A stretch of 64,000 bases of DNA, from NCBI RefSeq assembly GCF_020911885.1, contig NZ_CP087132.1, forward strand, positions 930,001 to 994,000, given 5' to 3'. Position numbers and translations under genes: made by a program. The notes under the pieces are model-generated. The model was not told the origin of the DNA. It was given only the letters and a program-made list of their open reading frames with translations, and made no database searches. The stretch comes from Flavobacterium acetivorans (GTDB lineage: Bacteria > Bacteroidota > Bacteroidia > Flavobacteriales > Flavobacteriaceae). Of the stretch, positions 14,836 through 23,093 are shown in pieces (the stretch's first letter is position 1; each line of letters starts with the position of its first letter).

Positions 14836-16707
14836 ATGTTTCAAGAAGAATATGATGTAATTGTGGTGGGTGCGGGTCATGCGGGTTCTGAAGCTGCGGC
14901 TGCGGCGGCCAATTTGGGTTCCAAAACCCTGTTGGTAACAATGAGCTTGCAAAACATTGCACAAATGTCGTGTAATCCTGCGATGGGCGGAATCGCCAAA
15001 GGTCAAATCGTTCGTGAAATTGATGCCCTTGGCGGATATTCTGGAATTGTTTCAGACAGAACAGCAATCCAGTTCAAGATGCTGAACAAATCGAAAGGAC
15101 CTGCAATGTGGTCGCCAAGAGTTCAGAGCGATCGTATGCGTTTTGCTGAAGAATGGAGGATGATGTTGGAAGGAACTCCAAATCTTGATTTTTACCAAGA
15201 GATGGTAAAGGGATTGATTATTGAGAGCGGAAAAATAAAAGGAATTCGCACTTCGCTAGGAGTGGAAATAAAAGCGAAATCGGTTGTTTTGACCAATGGG
15301 ACTTTTTTGAACGGTTTGATTCATATTGGTGAAAAACAGTTTGGAGGAGGAAGAGCTGGCGAAAGTGCCGCTTATGGAATTACCGAAGATTTAGTGAATG
15401 CCGGTTTTGAAGCGGGCAGAATGAAAACAGGAACGCCTCCTCGTGTTGACGGACGTTCTTTGGATTATTCTAAAATGAACGAGGAAAAAGGTGATGCGAA
15501 ACCAGACAAGTTTTCTTATTCGGATTTGACAAAGCCGTTGATTCATCAGAGATCTTGTCACATGACGTACACTTCATTGCAAGTGCATGATATTTTGAGA
15601 GAAGGCTTTGATCGTTCGCCGATGTTTAACGGTAGAATAAAAAGTCTTGGTCCTAGATATTGTCCATCGATTGAAGATAAAATTAATCGTTTTGCCGATA
15701 AGGAGCGTCACCAATTGTTTGTAGAACCCGAAGGTTGGAATACTTGTGAAGTTTATGTGAATGGTTTTTCGACTTCGCTTCCGGAAGATATTCAATTTAA
15801 AGCGTTGAGTTCTGTAGCCGGTTTTGAAAAGGTTAAATTTTTTCGTCCTGGTTACGCAATCGAATATGATTATTTTCCGCCAACACAATTGAAGCATACT
15901 TTGGAAACCAAATTAGTGGAAGGTTTGTATTTTGCCGGACAGATAAATGGAACGACAGGTTATGAGGAAGCTGCTTCTCAAGGATTGATGGCTGGAATTA
16001 ATGCACATTTAAAAGTACAAGAAAAAGCGCCTTTAATTTTAAAAAGAGATGAAGCCTATATTGGAGTTTTGATTGATGACTTAATTACTAAAGGAACCGA
16101 AGAGCCATATCGTATGTTTACGTCGCGCGCTGAGTATAGAACTTTATTGCGTCAGGATAATGCTGATTTTAGATTAACGCCTTTGTCACACGAAATTGGT
16201 TTGGCTTCTGAAAAGCGTTTGCGTCGAATGGAGCATAAATTGAATGAATCGGAAAAAATGGTTGCTTTTTTCAAAGAGACGAGTATTTCGGTAGCGGAAG
16301 CGAATCCTGTTTTAGAGTCTAAAGGTACGGCGTTGATTTCGCAAGGCGATAAAATGTTTAAAGTTTTCTCGCGTCCGCAAATTGATTTGGAAGATATAAT
16401 GAAATTTGAAAAGGTTAAAACCTATGTTGAGGAAAATGATTTGGATCAGGAGATTTTAGAGCAAGCGGAAATTCAAGTGAAGTATTCCGGTTATATCGAG
16501 AAAGAAAGAAATAATGCCGATAAATTGACGCGTTTGGAAGATGTAAAAATTCCTGCTGATTTTGATTATAATAAAATTAAGTCAATGTCCATTGAGGCGA
16601 AACAGAAATTGAGCAAGATTCGTCCTGTGACTATTTCTCAGGCTTCACGTATTAGTGGGGTTTCTCCAAGTGATGTTTCGGTTTTGTTGATCTATATGGG
16701 GCGTTAA
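14836..16707 (+). CDS. mnmG: tRNA uridine-5-carboxymethylaminomethyl modification enzyme MnmG
   Basis: FAD-dependent partner of MnmE (GidA) that modifies U34 of several tRNAs. Full length at 623 residues. The N-terminal dinucleotide-binding motif (YDVIVVGAGHAGSEAAAAAA), the MSCNPAMGGIAKGQIVREID motif, the GTFLNGLIHIG segment and the C-terminal helical domain ending in SGVSPSDVSVLLIYM are all present. The start at 14836 is preceded by A-rich sequence. gidA genes lie near the replication origin in many bacteria, which agrees with the parS sites on both sides of this gene. Confidence 0.97.
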   Translation: MFQEEYDVIVVGAGHAGSEAAAAAANLGSKTLLVTMSLQNIAQMSCNPAMGGIAKGQIVREIDALGGYSGIVSDRTAIQFKMLNKSKGPAMWSPRVQSDRMRFAEEWRMMLEGTPNLDFYQEMVKGLIIESGKIKGIRTSLGVEIKAKSVVLTNGTFLNGLIHIGEKQFGGGRAGESAAYGITEDLVNAGFEAGRMKTGTPPRVDGRSLDYSKMNEEKGDAKPDKFSYSDLTKPLIHQRSCHMTYTSLQVHDILREGFDRSPMFNGRIKSLGPRYCPSIEDKINRFADKERHQLFVEPEGWNTCEVYVNGFSTSLPEDIQFKALSSVAGFEKVKFFRPGYAIEYDYFPPTQLKHTLETKLVEGLYFAGQINGTTGYEEAASQGLMAGINAHLKVQEKAPLILKRDEAYIGVLIDDLITKGTEEPYRMFTSRAEYRTLLRQDNADFRLTPLSHEIGLASEKRLRRMEHKLNESEKMVAFFKETSISVAEANPVLESKGTALISQGDKMFKVFSRPQIDLEDIMKFEKVKTYVEENDLDQEILEQAEIQVKYSGYIEKERNNADKLTRLEDVKIPADFDYNKIKSMSIEAKQKLSKIRPVTISQASRISGVSPSDVSVLLIYMGR

Positions 16708-16726
16708 TCTAAATGCTCAGATCATT

Positions 16727-16742
16727 TGTTCCACGTGAAACT
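16727..16742 (+). promoter_or_regulatory. parS: parS site 5 (downstream of mnmG)
   Basis: TGTTCCACGTGAAACT matches parS except for the last base. It lies 20 bases after the mnmG stop, so the cluster brackets the gene. Confidence 0.85.
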
Positions 16743-16792
16743 ACGGCCGAAAAGCCTACTCTCACTGGAAAGTTTTAAGAATATATAATTTT

Positions 16793-16834
16793 AAACCCTG
16801 AACTGTTTTATACAGCTTCGGGGTTTGGTTTAAA
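16793..16834 (+). terminator. Terminator of mnmG
   Basis: AAACCCTGAACTG pairs with CAG-C-TTCGGGGTTT around a TTTTATA loop (one bulge and one G-U). The T-tract after it is short, so it may be moderate. Confidence 0.65.
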
Positions 16835-16863
16835 AATAATGTGAATAATATATAGTTTATTTA

Positions 16864-17712
16864 ATGGATATTTCAAACAAAAAGCATTTCTTAACGGTAA
16901 AAGATCACTCGGTGTCAAAAGAAATTTTCGAATTGTATTATGACGAAACCTTAGACATGTTAATTACGTCACCACAACCAAATGAAAATATTTTGGGGAA
17001 ATATTACGAAAGCGATGATTATATTTCCCATACAGATAACAAACGTTCGTTATTTGAAAAAGCCTATCACTTTGTAAAAGGCATCGCGCTAAAAAATAAA
17101 TTGAATTTAATTAATGCCCAGCAACCGACTAAAGGTAAGATTTTGGATATTGGCGCGGGTACCGGAGATTTTTTATCGGTTGCCCAAAAAAGCGGTTGGC
17201 AAACAATAGGAGTGGAGCCTAGTGCTAAAGCCAAAGCGATTGCAAAAAACAAGGGAGTGTCATTTGTAGAAAAAACTTCAGAATTAGAAAATAATTCTTT
17301 TGATGTGATTACGATGTGGCATGTTTTGGAACATGTGCCCAATTTGGATAATCAGATAAAAGAATTGAAACGCTTGTTAAAACCAAATGGAACATTGATT
17401 ATTGCTGTCCCAAATTTTAAATCTTTTGATGCAAAATATTATGGTAGTTTTTGGGCGGCTTACGATGTGCCAATTCATTTTTGGCATTTTTCAAAAAAAG
17501 CAATAAAAACACTTTTTGAAAAAGAAGGAATGGAATTAGAAAAAGTACTTCCTATGAAATTTGATTCTTTTTATGTGAGCTTACTTTCCGAAAAGTATAA
17601 AAGCGGAAAAATGAATTTCGTTAAGGCCTTTTTTATAGGTTTACAATCCAATTGGAAGGCAAAGAGGAATTTTGAGTATTCATCGCACATTTATGTACTG
17701 AAAAATAGTTAA
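16864..17712 (+). CDS. Class I SAM-dependent methyltransferase
   Basis: A 282-residue cytosolic methyltransferase. The SAM-binding motif I is ILDIGAGTGDFL (about residue 96), the acidic end of strand 2 is GVEPSAKA, and motif IV-like FDVITMWHVLEHVPN follows, as in Methyltransf_11/23 proteins acting on small molecules or glycans. Residues before the Rossmann core (about 1-75) resemble the N-terminal zone of sugar/lipid methyltransferases (PNENILGKYYESDDYISH). The substrate is not known. It is monocistronic between the mnmG terminator and the OmpH-like gene. Confidence 0.85.
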   Translation: MDISNKKHFLTVKDHSVSKEIFELYYDETLDMLITSPQPNENILGKYYESDDYISHTDNKRSLFEKAYHFVKGIALKNKLNLINAQQPTKGKILDIGAGTGDFLSVAQKSGWQTIGVEPSAKAKAIAKNKGVSFVEKTSELENNSFDVITMWHVLEHVPNLDNQIKELKRLLKPNGTLIIAVPNFKSFDAKYYGSFWAAYDVPIHFWHFSKKAIKTLFEKEGMELEKVLPMKFDSFYVSLLSEKYKSGKMNFVKAFFIGLQSNWKAKRNFEYSSHIYVLKNS

Positions 17713-17796
17713 AATCGATTTTAAGGCGGTTTTAAGGGGAGATTTCCTCGATAAAGGTGAATTGCGTGTCCGTTTTTATAAAAACGTCTTAAATAA

Positions 17797-17818
17797 AAGC
17801 TAAAAAGCTTGTTTTTTA
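17797..17818 (+). terminator. Weak terminator after the methyltransferase
   Basis: AAGCT/AGCTT with an AAAA loop is followed by GTTTTTT. Just upstream, 17771-17786 is a perfect 16-bp palindrome CGTTTTTATAAAAACG of unknown role. Confidence 0.45.
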
Positions 17819-17917
17819 TAAGCTCAAATTATAATTTTCCATTTTTAAATAACAAAATCTAATAGTGCCCTTTTTAGGCATTTTTCAATCTTTTTTAGGA
17901 TACTATCTATTTTTTTA

Positions 17918-17925
17918 TATTTTTG
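17918..17925 (+). promoter_or_regulatory. Promoter -7 element of the OmpH-like gene
   Basis: TATTTTTG matches TAnnTTTG, 32 bases before the ATG. A -33 TTTG is not clear in this T-rich stretch. Confidence 0.45.
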
Positions 17926-17957
17926 TCCTACTTACATAAAATTAGAAATAAACCAAA

Positions 17958-18533
17958 ATGAAAAAAGTATTATTAATTATCGCAATTTCTATTTCAGTTG
18001 TTGCCTGTAACAAAACAGCGGAAGTTAAAGAAGTTAAAACAGCTTATGTAGATACTTCGGTATTAATGAAAGAATACACAGAGGCAAAAGATCTTGAGGC
18101 TAAATATAAAGCGCAGTCTGAAGAAAAAGGTAGACAGTTGGAAGCTGAAATTAATCGTTTCAAACAAGATGCAGCTAATTTTCAATCTCAGGCTCAAGCA
18201 AACGGTCAAGCGTGGGCACAACAAAGAGGAGCTGAATTACAAAAGAGAGAACAACAATTAAGTTATGCTCAACAAGCTCTAGCGCAACAATTGCAACAAG
18301 AAAGTGGTGTTGAAATGGACAGTTTAGTTAGTGGTGTAAAGAAATTTATCAAAGATTACGGTAAAGAAAAAGGTTACGCTTATATTTATGGAACGGGTGA
18401 TGCTGCCACAGTATTATATGCTGAGGATAAGTATGATATCACAAAAGAAATCCTTAAAGGCTTGAATGATAAGTACAAAACAGCTGCGAAAACTGATGAT
18501 AAAAAAGAAGAAAAAGCAGAGGTTAAAAAATAA
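17958..18533 (+). CDS. OmpH/Skp-like lipoprotein
   Basis: A 191-residue Skp (OmpH) family protein, a periplasmic chaperone-type fold. A lipobox is visible (MKKVLLIIAISISVVAC, Cys 17), so this member is membrane-anchored rather than soluble. TAYVDTSVLMKEYTEAKDLEAKY is the conserved Skp N-terminal strand, followed by a long Gln/Ala-rich coiled coil (about residues 45-120) and the closing segment VKKFIKDYGKEKGYAYIYG. The Lys/Glu-rich tail is low complexity. A strong terminator follows at 18554. Confidence 0.87.
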   Translation: MKKVLLIIAISISVVACNKTAEVKEVKTAYVDTSVLMKEYTEAKDLEAKYKAQSEEKGRQLEAEINRFKQDAANFQSQAQANGQAWAQQRGAELQKREQQLSYAQQALAQQLQQESGVEMDSLVSGVKKFIKDYGKEKGYAYIYGTGDAATVLYAEDKYDITKEILKGLNDKYKTAAKTDDKKEEKAEVKK

Positions 18534-18553
18534 TTTTTATATTAATTCAGCAG

Positions 18554-18592
18554 AAAACCTTCATCTAAGTTTTAGATTGAAGGTTTTTTTTT
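18554..18592 (+). terminator. Terminator of the OmpH-like gene
   Basis: AAAACCTTCATCTAA pairs with TTAGATTGAAGGTTTT (one mismatch), then a run of T. Confidence 0.9.
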
Positions 18593-18699
18593 GAATTTAA
18601 CTCTGATTTTAGCGTCCAGACAAGTACTACAAGAAAGCACGTTTCTTAATATAAAACAGCTGTTTTTTTAATAATTTAGCATCTTAGATTTCAAGCCAA

Positions 18700-20970
18700 A
18701 TGCAAACACTATCCGAAGCCGCGTCCTATACCTTACAATTCATCAATCAAACACAGCGTTCTGTTTTTCTTACCGGAAAAGCAGGAACGGGCAAAACCAC
18801 GCTTTTGCGTGAAATTATCCAAACGACACATAAGAATACTGTTGTGGTGGCGCCAACTGGAATTGCGGCTTTAAATGCAGGTGGTGTTACGATTCATTCG
18901 ATGTTTCAATTGCCTTTTGGTGGATTCATTCCTTCGTTTAATGTTGAATCTCAATTTTCGGAAACGGTAAAATTTGAATCCAAAGATACCTTGCGCAGGC
19001 ATTTTAAAATGAGCGGTCTTAAGAAATCGGTGATTCGTAATATGGAACTGCTGATTATTGACGAGGTGAGTATGTTGCGTGCCGATTTGCTGGACGCCAT
19101 GGATTACATGATGCAAACGGTTCGAAAAAAAGCAACGCCTTTTGGTGGGGTACAAGTTTTATATATAGGAGATTTATTACAATTACCGCCAGTTATTCGT
19201 GATGAAGAATGGCGCACCTTAAAGAATTATTACAAAGGGAAATTCTTTTTTCATTCGCATGTGGTCCAACAAAATCCGCCCTTGTACATTGAATTGTCTA
19301 AGATTTTCCGTCAAACCGATGACAAGTTTATCGCTGTTTTGAATAATTTGCGCAATAATCAGATTTCTAAAGAGGATGTTGAAGTGCTCAATGAATACGT
19401 AAAACCGGATTTTGATTTAAAAGCGAACAAGGGTTATATTACGCTGACGACTCATAACGCAAAAGCCGATGCAATAAATGCCCAAGCTTTGGAGGATTTG
19501 GAGGGAAAACTGACAAGTTACAAACCGGACATTGTGGGTGATTTTCCCGAAAAGATTTTTCCGGTCGACGAGTATTTGCAATTGAAAATAGGAGCACAGG
19601 TGATGTTCGTTAAAAATGATCTCTCTGCGGATAAGCATTATTTCAACGGAAAAATGGGTGTTATCAAATCGCTTTCGAGTCAGGAGATTCTTGTTTATTT
19701 TCCGGAAGAAGACAAAATGATTGAAGTCGAAAAATACGAATGGCAGAACATCCGCTACAAGCTTGATGAGATGACCAAAGAAATAGAAGAGGAGGTTTTG
19801 GGCACTTTTGTGCATTATCCGATCAAGTTGGCTTGGGCCATTACCGTACATAAAAGCCAAGGTTTGACTTTTGACAAAGCAGCGCTCGATGTTTCGCAGG
19901 TTTTTCTGCCGGGGCAGGCCTATGTGGCACTTTCGCGTTTACGTTCCTTAAATGGGCTTGTTTTGCTTTCTCCGCTGCGCATGAACGGTATTTCTAACGA
20001 TCAGGATGTGATGGATTATGCGCTGAACAAAGCTTCGGAGGAATTGTTGAAGAATTCATTGCATTTTGAAACCAAAAATTTTATCCATAATTACCTGATT
20101 AATAGTTTTGATTGGGCCGATTTGGCTCAGGAATGGCGGAATCACAAATTCAGTTATTCGGATAAATCAGAAACTTCGGGCAAATCGAAGAATGCGCTTT
20201 GGGCAACGAAGCAAATGCAGGCTATCGACTCACTTTTGGATCCATCCAAAAAGTTCATGCAGCAATTGAATAAAATATTTGCAAATGAAACCGTCGATTT
20301 AATTCATGTTTCGGATAGAATAGAGGCGGCCTTGAATTATTTTTGGGCACCAATGGACGAGTTGGTTTTTGAAGTCCTTTGGAAAATAGAGGAAGTAAAA
20401 CGAACCAAAAAAGCAAAAGCTTATTACGAAGAATTGTCGGTGCTGGAAGAATTGCAAACCAAAGCGGTTTTGCGATTGATGAAGGCAAAACTGTTGATGG
20501 CGGTTGTCGTTTCGGGTGAAACTATTTCGAAAGAGAAATTGACTTCGGACGAAATTAAAAAATACAAATCCCGAAAAACGGAAGTGATTGCTACGCAATT
20601 CAAGAAGTTAAACATCAGCCTGATTGAAGACGATAAGGATGTAGAGCGTTACACTTCAAAAAAATCTGCTCCGAAAGCGCCAAAGAAATCTACTGTGGAA
20701 GAAACCTATGATTTGTGGCTGCATAAAAATTCGATTGAAGATATTGCCAGAATCCGTAAACTCACCACACAAACGGTGGAAAGCCATTTGGTTAAATTGA
20801 TTCAATCCAAAAAAATTGCTGTCAGTGACGTAATGCCGCAGGATAAAATTGAGGAATTAAGCGAAGCTTTCAAATATTACAAAGAAGAATCGCTGAACGC
20901 AATGAAAGAACAATTTGGCGAAAAATACACTTGGGACGAATTAAGGATGTTTAAAGCGAGTTTGAATTAA
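18700..20970 (+). CDS. PIF1-like helicase with C-terminal helix-turn-helix
   Basis: Superfamily 1 DNA helicase of 756 residues. The Walker A motif is in LTGKAGTGKTTLL (about residues 24-36) and Walker B in LLIIDEVSML (about residues 117-126). AWAITVHKSQGLTFDKA and VALSRLRSLNGLVLLSP are the C-terminal motifs of the RecD/PIF1 class. The last ~90 residues (EETYDLWLHKNSIEDIARIR, then TTQTVESHLVKL) form the helix-turn-helix domain often fused to Bacteroidota members. A role in replication-fork or G-quadruplex processing is inferred from the family. GC content looks somewhat higher than that of its neighbours. Confidence 0.9.
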   Translation: MQTLSEAASYTLQFINQTQRSVFLTGKAGTGKTTLLREIIQTTHKNTVVVAPTGIAALNAGGVTIHSMFQLPFGGFIPSFNVESQFSETVKFESKDTLRRHFKMSGLKKSVIRNMELLIIDEVSMLRADLLDAMDYMMQTVRKKATPFGGVQVLYIGDLLQLPPVIRDEEWRTLKNYYKGKFFFHSHVVQQNPPLYIELSKIFRQTDDKFIAVLNNLRNNQISKEDVEVLNEYVKPDFDLKANKGYITLTTHNAKADAINAQALEDLEGKLTSYKPDIVGDFPEKIFPVDEYLQLKIGAQVMFVKNDLSADKHYFNGKMGVIKSLSSQEILVYFPEEDKMIEVEKYEWQNIRYKLDEMTKEIEEEVLGTFVHYPIKLAWAITVHKSQGLTFDKAALDVSQVFLPGQAYVALSRLRSLNGLVLLSPLRMNGISNDQDVMDYALNKASEELLKNSLHFETKNFIHNYLINSFDWADLAQEWRNHKFSYSDKSETSGKSKNALWATKQMQAIDSLLDPSKKFMQQLNKIFANETVDLIHVSDRIEAALNYFWAPMDELVFEVLWKIEEVKRTKKAKAYYEELSVLEELQTKAVLRLMKAKLLMAVVVSGETISKEKLTSDEIKKYKSRKTEVIATQFKKLNISLIEDDKDVERYTSKKSAPKAPKKSTVEETYDLWLHKNSIEDIARIRKLTTQTVESHLVKLIQSKKIAVSDVMPQDKIEELSEAFKYYKEESLNAMKEQFGEKYTWDELRMFKASLN

Positions 20971-21120
20971 GCGGGGTAAGTTCATAAATGACTAAATTCG
21001 CAAGTGTTATAGCTTTAAAATTTTGAGTGTGCGATGAATTTATAACCTAAATCAACTGATTGACAAGAATGCCGTAAAAATGCCGCAAATAAACCGTTAT
21101 CAAATTAATCGTTTCATAAA

Positions 21121-21128
21121 TAGTTTTG
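21121..21128 (+). promoter_or_regulatory. Promoter -7 element of the XRE gene
   Basis: TAGTTTTG matches TAnnTTTG and lies 24 bases before the ATG at 21153. A properly spaced TTTG is not evident. Confidence 0.45.
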
Positions 21129-21152
21129 TGAAATAAATTTAGACTAAATATT

Positions 21153-21722
21153 ATGAACGAAATAGGAGAAAAGATTAGAGAAGTAAGAAAGAAAAAAGGT
21201 TTGTCTCAAGAAGAGTTAGCTGAATCTGCTAAAGTAAATTTAAGGACAATTCAACGGATTGAGAATAATGAAAGTGAACCTCGTGGAAAAACTTTGAATT
21301 TAATTTGTGAAGTTCTTGATATTAACGTAGAAGATATTTTAGATTGTGATAAACACATAGATAAAAATTATTTGATTTATTTTCATCTTTCTGTATTGTC
21401 AGGTTTAGTAATTCCGAGCGGAAATATAATTGTTCCTCTAGTTTTATGGCTAACTAAAAAAGACAAAATAATTGGATTGAAAAATATCGGTGCAAATCTC
21501 TTAAATTTTCAACTCATTTGGACTTTTTCTGCTTTTCTAATATTAATTGCTGCTGCATTTTTTAAAATCACACATTTAGTGATTGGCCCGAGTAATCTCT
21601 TAATATTTGTCTGGGTAATACTTTATGTAATAAATATAGTTTTGCCTATTTTCTTTGCCATTAAAACAAGAAATGGAAAAACGGACAATTTTTATCCCAA
21701 TCTTATAAATTTGATCAAATAA
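21153..21722 (+). CDS. XRE-type regulator fused to a membrane domain
   Basis: A 189-residue protein. Residues 1-65 are a Cro/cI helix-turn-helix (IGEKIREVRKKKGLSQEELA, then LRTIQRIENNESEPRGKTL). Residues 70-180 carry three to four hydrophobic helices resembling the DUF4870 family (HLSVLSGLVIPSGNIIVPLV, WLTKKDKIIGLKNIGANLLNFQL). It is therefore a membrane-tethered DNA-binding protein, plausibly a sensor that regulates nearby or envelope genes; the target is unknown. It stands alone between the helicase and a convergent SPOR gene. Confidence 0.82.
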   Translation: MNEIGEKIREVRKKKGLSQEELAESAKVNLRTIQRIENNESEPRGKTLNLICEVLDINVEDILDCDKHIDKNYLIYFHLSVLSGLVIPSGNIIVPLVLWLTKKDKIIGLKNIGANLLNFQLIWTFSAFLILIAAAFFKITHLVIGPSNLLIFVWVILYVINIVLPIFFAIKTRNGKTDNFYPNLINLIK

Positions 21723-21887
21723 ACGTTTAAATCTCATGCAACAGATAAAAAATGTTTTGTTTATTATATTGATTTCTGGTTATTTATAATTCACTCGTTA
21801 ACAAATATAAAAATCTGTATCAATTTTTAAAAATCAGTTGCATCGGAGTGCTAATAATCCATCACATTTCAGAGCACGATGTATAAA

Positions 21888-21927
21888 AAATTACCCCTAA
21901 ATAGCTTTCACTTTTTAGGGGTAATTT
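21888..21927. terminator. Bidirectional terminator
   Basis: AAATTACCCCTAAA and TTTAGGGGTAATTT are exact complements around a 12-base loop, between convergent genes. The upstream part of this spacer (21723-21887) shows no gene. Confidence 0.85.
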
Positions 21928-21948
21928 AAAACCAGAGGTTTTTTGTTT

Positions 21949-22890
21949 TTATAGAGATTCAATCAGGAGCCAAGCTTCGGGATTGTCCTTTTCTTGAATT
22001 TCTTTTTTGGCTTTTTCAGCTTCTGCTAAAGTGCTGTAGCTTCCGTAAACAACAGGAAAAAGTCCGTGTTTGTTTGGCGCCAAACGCTTGGCTTTATATC
22101 CAAGATCCGAAAGACGGTGGAATATTTTATCGGCATTTTTCTCTTCTCTAAAAGCTCCGGCCATTACATGATAAGGCATTTTTCCTTCTTTTACCGAAAG
22201 GGTTACCGCAGGGATGGGTGCTTTTATAAAGAAAGTAGCTTCTTGGATTTTGTTATTCACTTGTTTTTGAACCGCCGTTTCAACCAGCATAGTTTCGTTT
22301 GCCATTTGATTTTGGTACAGGCTAAAACCAATGCTTCCGGTTAATCCCAATCCAAGGACAAAAATAGCGGCATATCTCAAATACGATCTGCTTGCTCTTT
22401 CTTCGGTTTGTGGTTCTAAAGTAATTGCGGCTTTTTCTTCAATCGCTTCGAGTTTTTTCTCGAAGATTTCTCTTTTTACAACCGGAGAAACAAATGAACT
22501 TAAACCAAAAGAACTCGACAAATAATTAGTTTGATCCGTAGGGATGAAAACCAGATTTTTATCGGTATTTAGACTTATTTCTCCAACGTTTTTAATCGAA
22601 AGCGCTCCATTTTCTTCCAATGTTTTTTTCCAATTCAAAACAGCATGTTGAATGGCACTAACCGCATATTCGTAAGAGGTTTTCTCCGATTGGGCAATAT
22701 GATTGGCCAATAAGCCGTCGTTATTTCTAATGTTAGCATTAAAAGAAATCATTTTTTTTGGTGGAAAAAACGAATTTGCGCTTTCAATCCATTGTGCCGA
22801 TTGAGTTTCGGTCAAAAAAGCTCCGAAACCAGGAACGGTAACGCATTGATAACGATATAAAAGCTGGGCGATGTAAGGTTGGATGTTCAT
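21949..22890 (-). CDS. CCDC81-like HU domain and SPOR domain protein
   Basis: A 314-residue membrane protein. The N-terminal MNIQPYIAQLLYRYQCVTVPGFGAFL is the Bacteroidota 'CCDC81-like prokaryotic HU domain 1', followed by a second HU-like domain (about 60-125). A single membrane helix lies at about 178-197 (YAAIFVLGLGLTGSIGF). The C-terminal SPOR domain (MPYHVMAGAFREEKNADKIF, then FPVVYGSYSTLAEAEKAK) should bind denuded septal peptidoglycan. The layout places HU domains in the cytoplasm and SPOR in the periplasm, which could link nucleoid and septum. The ATG at 22890 is chosen over an upstream TTG (22908) because the promoter ends 5 bases before it. Confidence 0.85.
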   Translation of the reverse strand: MNIQPYIAQLLYRYQCVTVPGFGAFLTETQSAQWIESANSFFPPKKMISFNANIRNNDGLLANHIAQSEKTSYEYAVSAIQHAVLNWKKTLEENGALSIKNVGEISLNTDKNLVFIPTDQTNYLSSSFGLSSFVSPVVKREIFEKKLEAIEEKAAITLEPQTEERASRSYLRYAAIFVLGLGLTGSIGFSLYQNQMANETMLVETAVQKQVNNKIQEATFFIKAPIPAVTLSVKEGKMPYHVMAGAFREEKNADKIFHRLSDLGYKAKRLAPNKHGLFPVVYGSYSTLAEAEKAKKEIQEKDNPEAWLLIESL

Positions 22891-22895
22891 ACTTA

Positions 22896-22925
22896 CAAAG
22901 TTATACAATGAAAATAGTTATCAAA
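22896..22925 (-). promoter_or_regulatory. Promoter of the HU/SPOR gene (near-leaderless)
   Basis: On the minus strand TTTG (22925-22922), an 18-base spacer and TAACTTTG (22903-22896) match both promoter elements. Only five bases separate the -7 element from the ATG, so transcription should start at or within a base or two of the start codon. Confidence 0.7.
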
Positions 22926-23039
22926 ATTTTATTCACAATTTTTATTAACAATTCCCACAAAAATGTATACTTTTCATAAACAATTGTTTAGCTTTAAAAA
23001 ATGAAGAGAGTCAAAACGGATTTAGTTGTGTTTCGACCT

Positions 23040-23047
23040 TAGTTTTG
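23040..23047 (+). promoter_or_regulatory. Promoter -7 element of dprA
   Basis: TAGTTTTG matches TAnnTTTG, 46 bases before the dprA ATG. No convincing -33 element. Confidence 0.4.
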
Positions 23048-23093
23048 CTTCAAATCAAGGTAGTATTTTATGAATATAATAACATTTAAATAA

